From NCBI RefSeq assembly GCF_019039035.1, contig NZ_JAHNZT010000016.1, positions 62,001-126,000 of the forward strand: a stretch of 64,000 bases of DNA. The letters run 5' to 3'. The DNA is from Citreicoccus inhibens (lineage in GTDB: Bacteria; Myxococcota; Myxococcia; Myxococcales; Myxococcaceae). The number at the start of each line of letters is the position of its first letter. Within the stretch, counting starts at the first letter, position 1. The position numbers and the translations under genes are program-made. Positions 61,556 to 64,000 of the stretch are shown here, piece by piece. The notes below the pieces were generated by a model. That model was not told where the DNA came from, ran no database searches, and was given only the letters and a program-made list of their open reading frames with translations.

Positions 61556-64000
61556 TCAGCGCGTGAGCGCGCTCTCCAGTTCCTGATCGATGAGGGCCGT
61601 CAGCTCCTGCTCGGACAGCCCTTGAATCTCCTCCGCCATGACGTCCTGGACCGGGCGCCCCGTGGGCTCGGACTTGGGCGCGGCGTCTCCCAGCCCCAGC
61701 TCTTCCCCGAGGTGCGCCACCAGCCCGCTCACCGTGGGGAAGTCGAAGACGAGCGTCGTGCGCAAGCTCCGGCCCAGACTCGTCGCGAGGCGGTTCTTGA
61801 GTTCGACGGCGAGCAACGAATCGAAGCCCAGGTCGAACAACCGCTCGCTGCCCGTGGGCGCGTCCGCCTCCGCCAACCCCAGCGTCGCCGCCACCTGCCC
61901 CGCCACGTGCTGGCGCAGCAATTCCAATCTCCGCGCGGGAGGTGCGCTCTCCCAACGCGCGCGGAAGGCGGGCGCCTGTCTCCGACTCCCTGCGGGAAGC
62001 TCCAGCAGGCCCTGCACGAGCGATTGGCGCGCGAGCCCGGGCAGTTGCTCGGCCAGACGTGCCCAGTCGACCGGGAACACGCCCACCTGCACCTGCGCCC
62101 GGCCCAGCAGTCGCTCCAGGAACGCCAGGCCCTGCTCGAGGGTGAGGGCGCCAAAGCCCAGCGCCCCGGAGGGCGGCGCGTCGGCCGACCTCAGGCGCGC
62201 GGCCATGCCGGCCTCGCCCCAGGAGCCCCAGTTGAGCGTCAGCGCGGGGAGCGCCAGCGCGTGGCGCAGATGCGCGAGTCCATCCAGGAACGCATTGGCG
62301 GCGACATAGTTGGACTGCCCCGGCGTCCCGATGAGCGAGGCGACGGATGAGAAGCCGATGAAGAAATCCAGCGCGGCATCCCGCGTGAGCACGTGCAGGT
62401 TCCACGCACCGAGCACCTTGGGCGCCAGCACCTCATGGAAACGTGCGGGCGACTGCGAGCCCAGGGTGCCGTCGCGCAACACGCCCGCCGCATGGATGAC
62501 GCCGCGCAACGGCGGCCCGGCGCGCAGCCCTTCCAGCACCGCCGCGACCTCCGACCGCACCGAGAGGTCCGCGAGGGCCACGCGGACCTCGACGCCTTGC
62601 TCGCGCAGGGCTGCGATCCGCACGCTCGCCTCCTCGGAGGGCGCGTGCCTTGCGAGCAGGACCACATGGCGCGCGCCCTTGCGCGCCAGCCACCCGGCGA
62701 GGTGAAGCCCCAGACCACCGAGCCCGCCCGCGAGGAGATAGGTCGCGTCGGGTGACACCCCCACGTCGCGATTCGGCGCCGAGCGGGGACGGATCCGCTC
62801 CAGTCGTGCCGTGTGCAGGCGCCGCTCGCGCACCGCCACCTGGGCCTCGGACTCGGGCAGCGAACAGGCGCGCAGCAACAGGTCGAGGTCCTCCGCGACC
62901 GGCTCAGCGGGGAGGTCCACGCGAAGGCACTTCAGCTCCGGAGCCTCGGTCGCGATGGCCTGCGCGAAGCCCCACAGCGGGGCCTGCGCGACGTTCGGCA
63001 GCTCGGACTCCATGCCCAGCCGTTGCGCCCCCCGCGTGACGACCACGAAGCGAGGCGACGCGCGCCAGGGAGCCCGCAGCAGTCCTTGAACCAGGAGCAG
63101 CGGCGCATCGAGCGCATCCAACCGCGGCTCGGCGTCGCGTGGCGCGTCGACGTCCCACAGGTAGAGACAGACCTGGGGCGGCGCATCCGTCCAACGCGCC
63201 AGGAGTGCCGCGATGGACTCCGGCGAGGACGGGTCCACCGACAGATGCTCCGGGGCGGTGCGCTGTTCCGAATCTCGGTGCACCCACGTGACGCGTGCGC
63301 CGCGCGCGGTGAGCTGGCTTGCGAGGAGGTCCCCCGCCCCACCCGCATCCGCGAACACCGCCCAGTGCTGACCCACGAGCCGCGTCACCGCGAGGTCCTG
63401 CGCAAGGCTCCACGCCGTGCGATAGACGCAATCCGGCAGCTCGCCATCCAGCCCGCGAAGCAACGCGTCGCGATCCGCCTTGCGGACCGTGAGGCCCGTG
63501 AGCGTGGCCACCACGGAGCCGTCCTCAGCGCACACCGTGAGGTCCGTCACGGGCAGTCCCGCCGCGCCCGGGGCTGAGCGCTGCGTGGCGTGCGTCCAGA
63601 CGCGCGCGGGCAGCGGCTCGTACAGGTCGATCCGCTGAAGCGCGACCGGCAGGAGCAAGGGGTCCTCGGGCGCCAACGGCGTGACGGCGGCGGCCGTCCT
63701 CAAGCACGCATCGAGGAGGGCCGGATGTGCGCGGAGATTGTCGGGCCCGGCCTCCACCTCGCTGACAGAGAACGCGGCCTGCCGCCCACGGTGCAACGAT
63801 TCGAGGACGCGCAGCGACGGGCCGTAGTCCAGTCCACGCTCGCGAATCGCGGCGGTGAAGTCCTCCACCGAGACCTGCTCCGGGCAGCTCCGCTTCCACG
63901 CGTTGCGATCGCCCCGCGGCCTGGGCGCATCGAGCACCGAGAGTCGGCAAGTGACATGCGTGCGCCAACCCGCCGATTCGCTCGCCCCCTCCTCGGCGCC
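61556..64000 (-). CDS. Type I polyketide synthase, C-terminal part (DH-KR-ACP), cut by window edge
   Basis: 814 residues visible; the frame is open to the edge, so the KS and AT would lie beyond it. Numbering from the edge: part of a DH domain (to about 165) with RGLDYGPSLRVLESL and ALLDACLRTAA. A structural KR half about 190-400. KR about 418-600 with LLAGGLGGLG, LRDG and Tyr in GQSNYVAANAF. ACP about 690-765 with GFDSL. The C-terminal docking tail is IQGLSEQELTALIDQELESA. The stop is 7 bases before the next PKS. The upper part of the DH domain is not seen, so its catalytic His cannot be checked. Confidence 0.92.
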   Translation of the reverse strand, partial: GAEEGASESAGWRTHVTCRLSVLDAPRPRGDRNAWKRSCPEQVSVEDFTAAIRERGLDYGPSLRVLESLHRGRQAAFSVSEVEAGPDNLRAHPALLDACLRTAAAVTPLAPEDPLLLPVALQRIDLYEPLPARVWTHATQRSAPGAAGLPVTDLTVCAEDGSVVATLTGLTVRKADRDALLRGLDGELPDCVYRTAWSLAQDLAVTRLVGQHWAVFADAGGAGDLLASQLTARGARVTWVHRDSEQRTAPEHLSVDPSSPESIAALLARWTDAPPQVCLYLWDVDAPRDAEPRLDALDAPLLLVQGLLRAPWRASPRFVVVTRGAQRLGMESELPNVAQAPLWGFAQAIATEAPELKCLRVDLPAEPVAEDLDLLLRACSLPESEAQVAVRERRLHTARLERIRPRSAPNRDVGVSPDATYLLAGGLGGLGLHLAGWLARKGARHVVLLARHAPSEEASVRIAALREQGVEVRVALADLSVRSEVAAVLEGLRAGPPLRGVIHAAGVLRDGTLGSQSPARFHEVLAPKVLGAWNLHVLTRDAALDFFIGFSSVASLIGTPGQSNYVAANAFLDGLAHLRHALALPALTLNWGSWGEAGMAARLRSADAPPSGALGFGALTLEQGLAFLERLLGRAQVQVGVFPVDWARLAEQLPGLARQSLVQGLLELPAGSRRQAPAFRARWESAPPARRLELLRQHVAGQVAATLGLAEADAPTGSERLFDLGFDSLLAVELKNRLATSLGRSLRTTLVFDFPTVSGLVAHLGEELGLGDAAPKSEPTGRPVQDVMAEEIQGLSEQELTALIDQELESALTR

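Noticed and set aside
56146-61566. A 1,806-codon open frame on the plus strand opposite the PKS gene
   Set aside because: Long antisense frames arise from GC-rich codon bias; its translation is Arg/His/Gln-rich with no domain, while the minus strand encodes a complete PKS module.

Overview
This is high-GC DNA from a myxobacterium, most likely of the Myxococcaceae or a close relative. The evidence is a RomR-type polarity regulator with its proline-rich linker, an EncC-type encapsulin cargo ferritin, many sensory genes (CheW-like, GGDEF, hybrid kinase), numerous lipoproteins, and a large hybrid PKS/NRPS cluster. From memory, the order romR, CheW-like, GGDEF regulator, encC, hybrid kinase, lipoprotein, groEL matches Myxococcus xanthus around MXAN_4461 to MXAN_4467.

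Region 1 (1-22,700) is core chromosome. It runs from surE (partial) and eno through a DraG-like protein, a 59-residue small gene, a SRPBCC protein, glpX, a thioesterase and nadC. Next comes valS, which carries an in-frame histone-H1-like tail. Then follow romR and its double-CheW neighbour, a diguanylate cyclase response regulator, encC, a hybrid histidine kinase and a lipoprotein. A groEL without groES follows, under a CIRCE operator and a TTGACA promoter. Last are a receiver protein, a TPR-zincin, a Cys-rich lipoprotein and a DUF3857/transglutaminase protein.

Region 2 (22,889-about 29,100) looks like an island placed next to a tRNA-Sec gene. It has visibly lower GC and holds an unknown gene, an AHH (HNH-superfamily) nuclease toxin, an Imm11-like and a probable Imm49-like immunity gene, and a ketosynthase-fold protein with none of its catalytic residues. 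Broken IS630-like and IS5-like transposase genes and a zinc-ribbon fragment interrupted by TGA follow.

Region 3 (29,197-35,390) has two RCC1-repeat lipoproteins flanking folD.

Region 4 (35,455-64,000) is a hybrid PKS/NRPS cluster, mostly on the minus strand and running off the right edge. In transcription order it holds: the end of a DH-KR-ACP module; a KS-AT-DH-KR-ACP module; an NRPS (docking-C-A-PCP-TE, Asn-like code); patatin; ArsA-like ATPase; a small helical protein; a methyltransferase-dead KR-ACP protein; a B12/radical-SAM protein of the RiPP-maturation type; another KS-AT-DH-KR-ACP module; and a KS with a dead AT and no ACP. A free ACP is encoded convergently at the left end. Malonyl-type ATs with DH-KR modules predict a polyene, and the terminal C-A-PCP-TE predicts amino-acid capping, recalling DKxanthene-type pigments. 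The radical SAM, ArsA, patatin, dead-KR and dead-AT pieces are the least explained part of the window.
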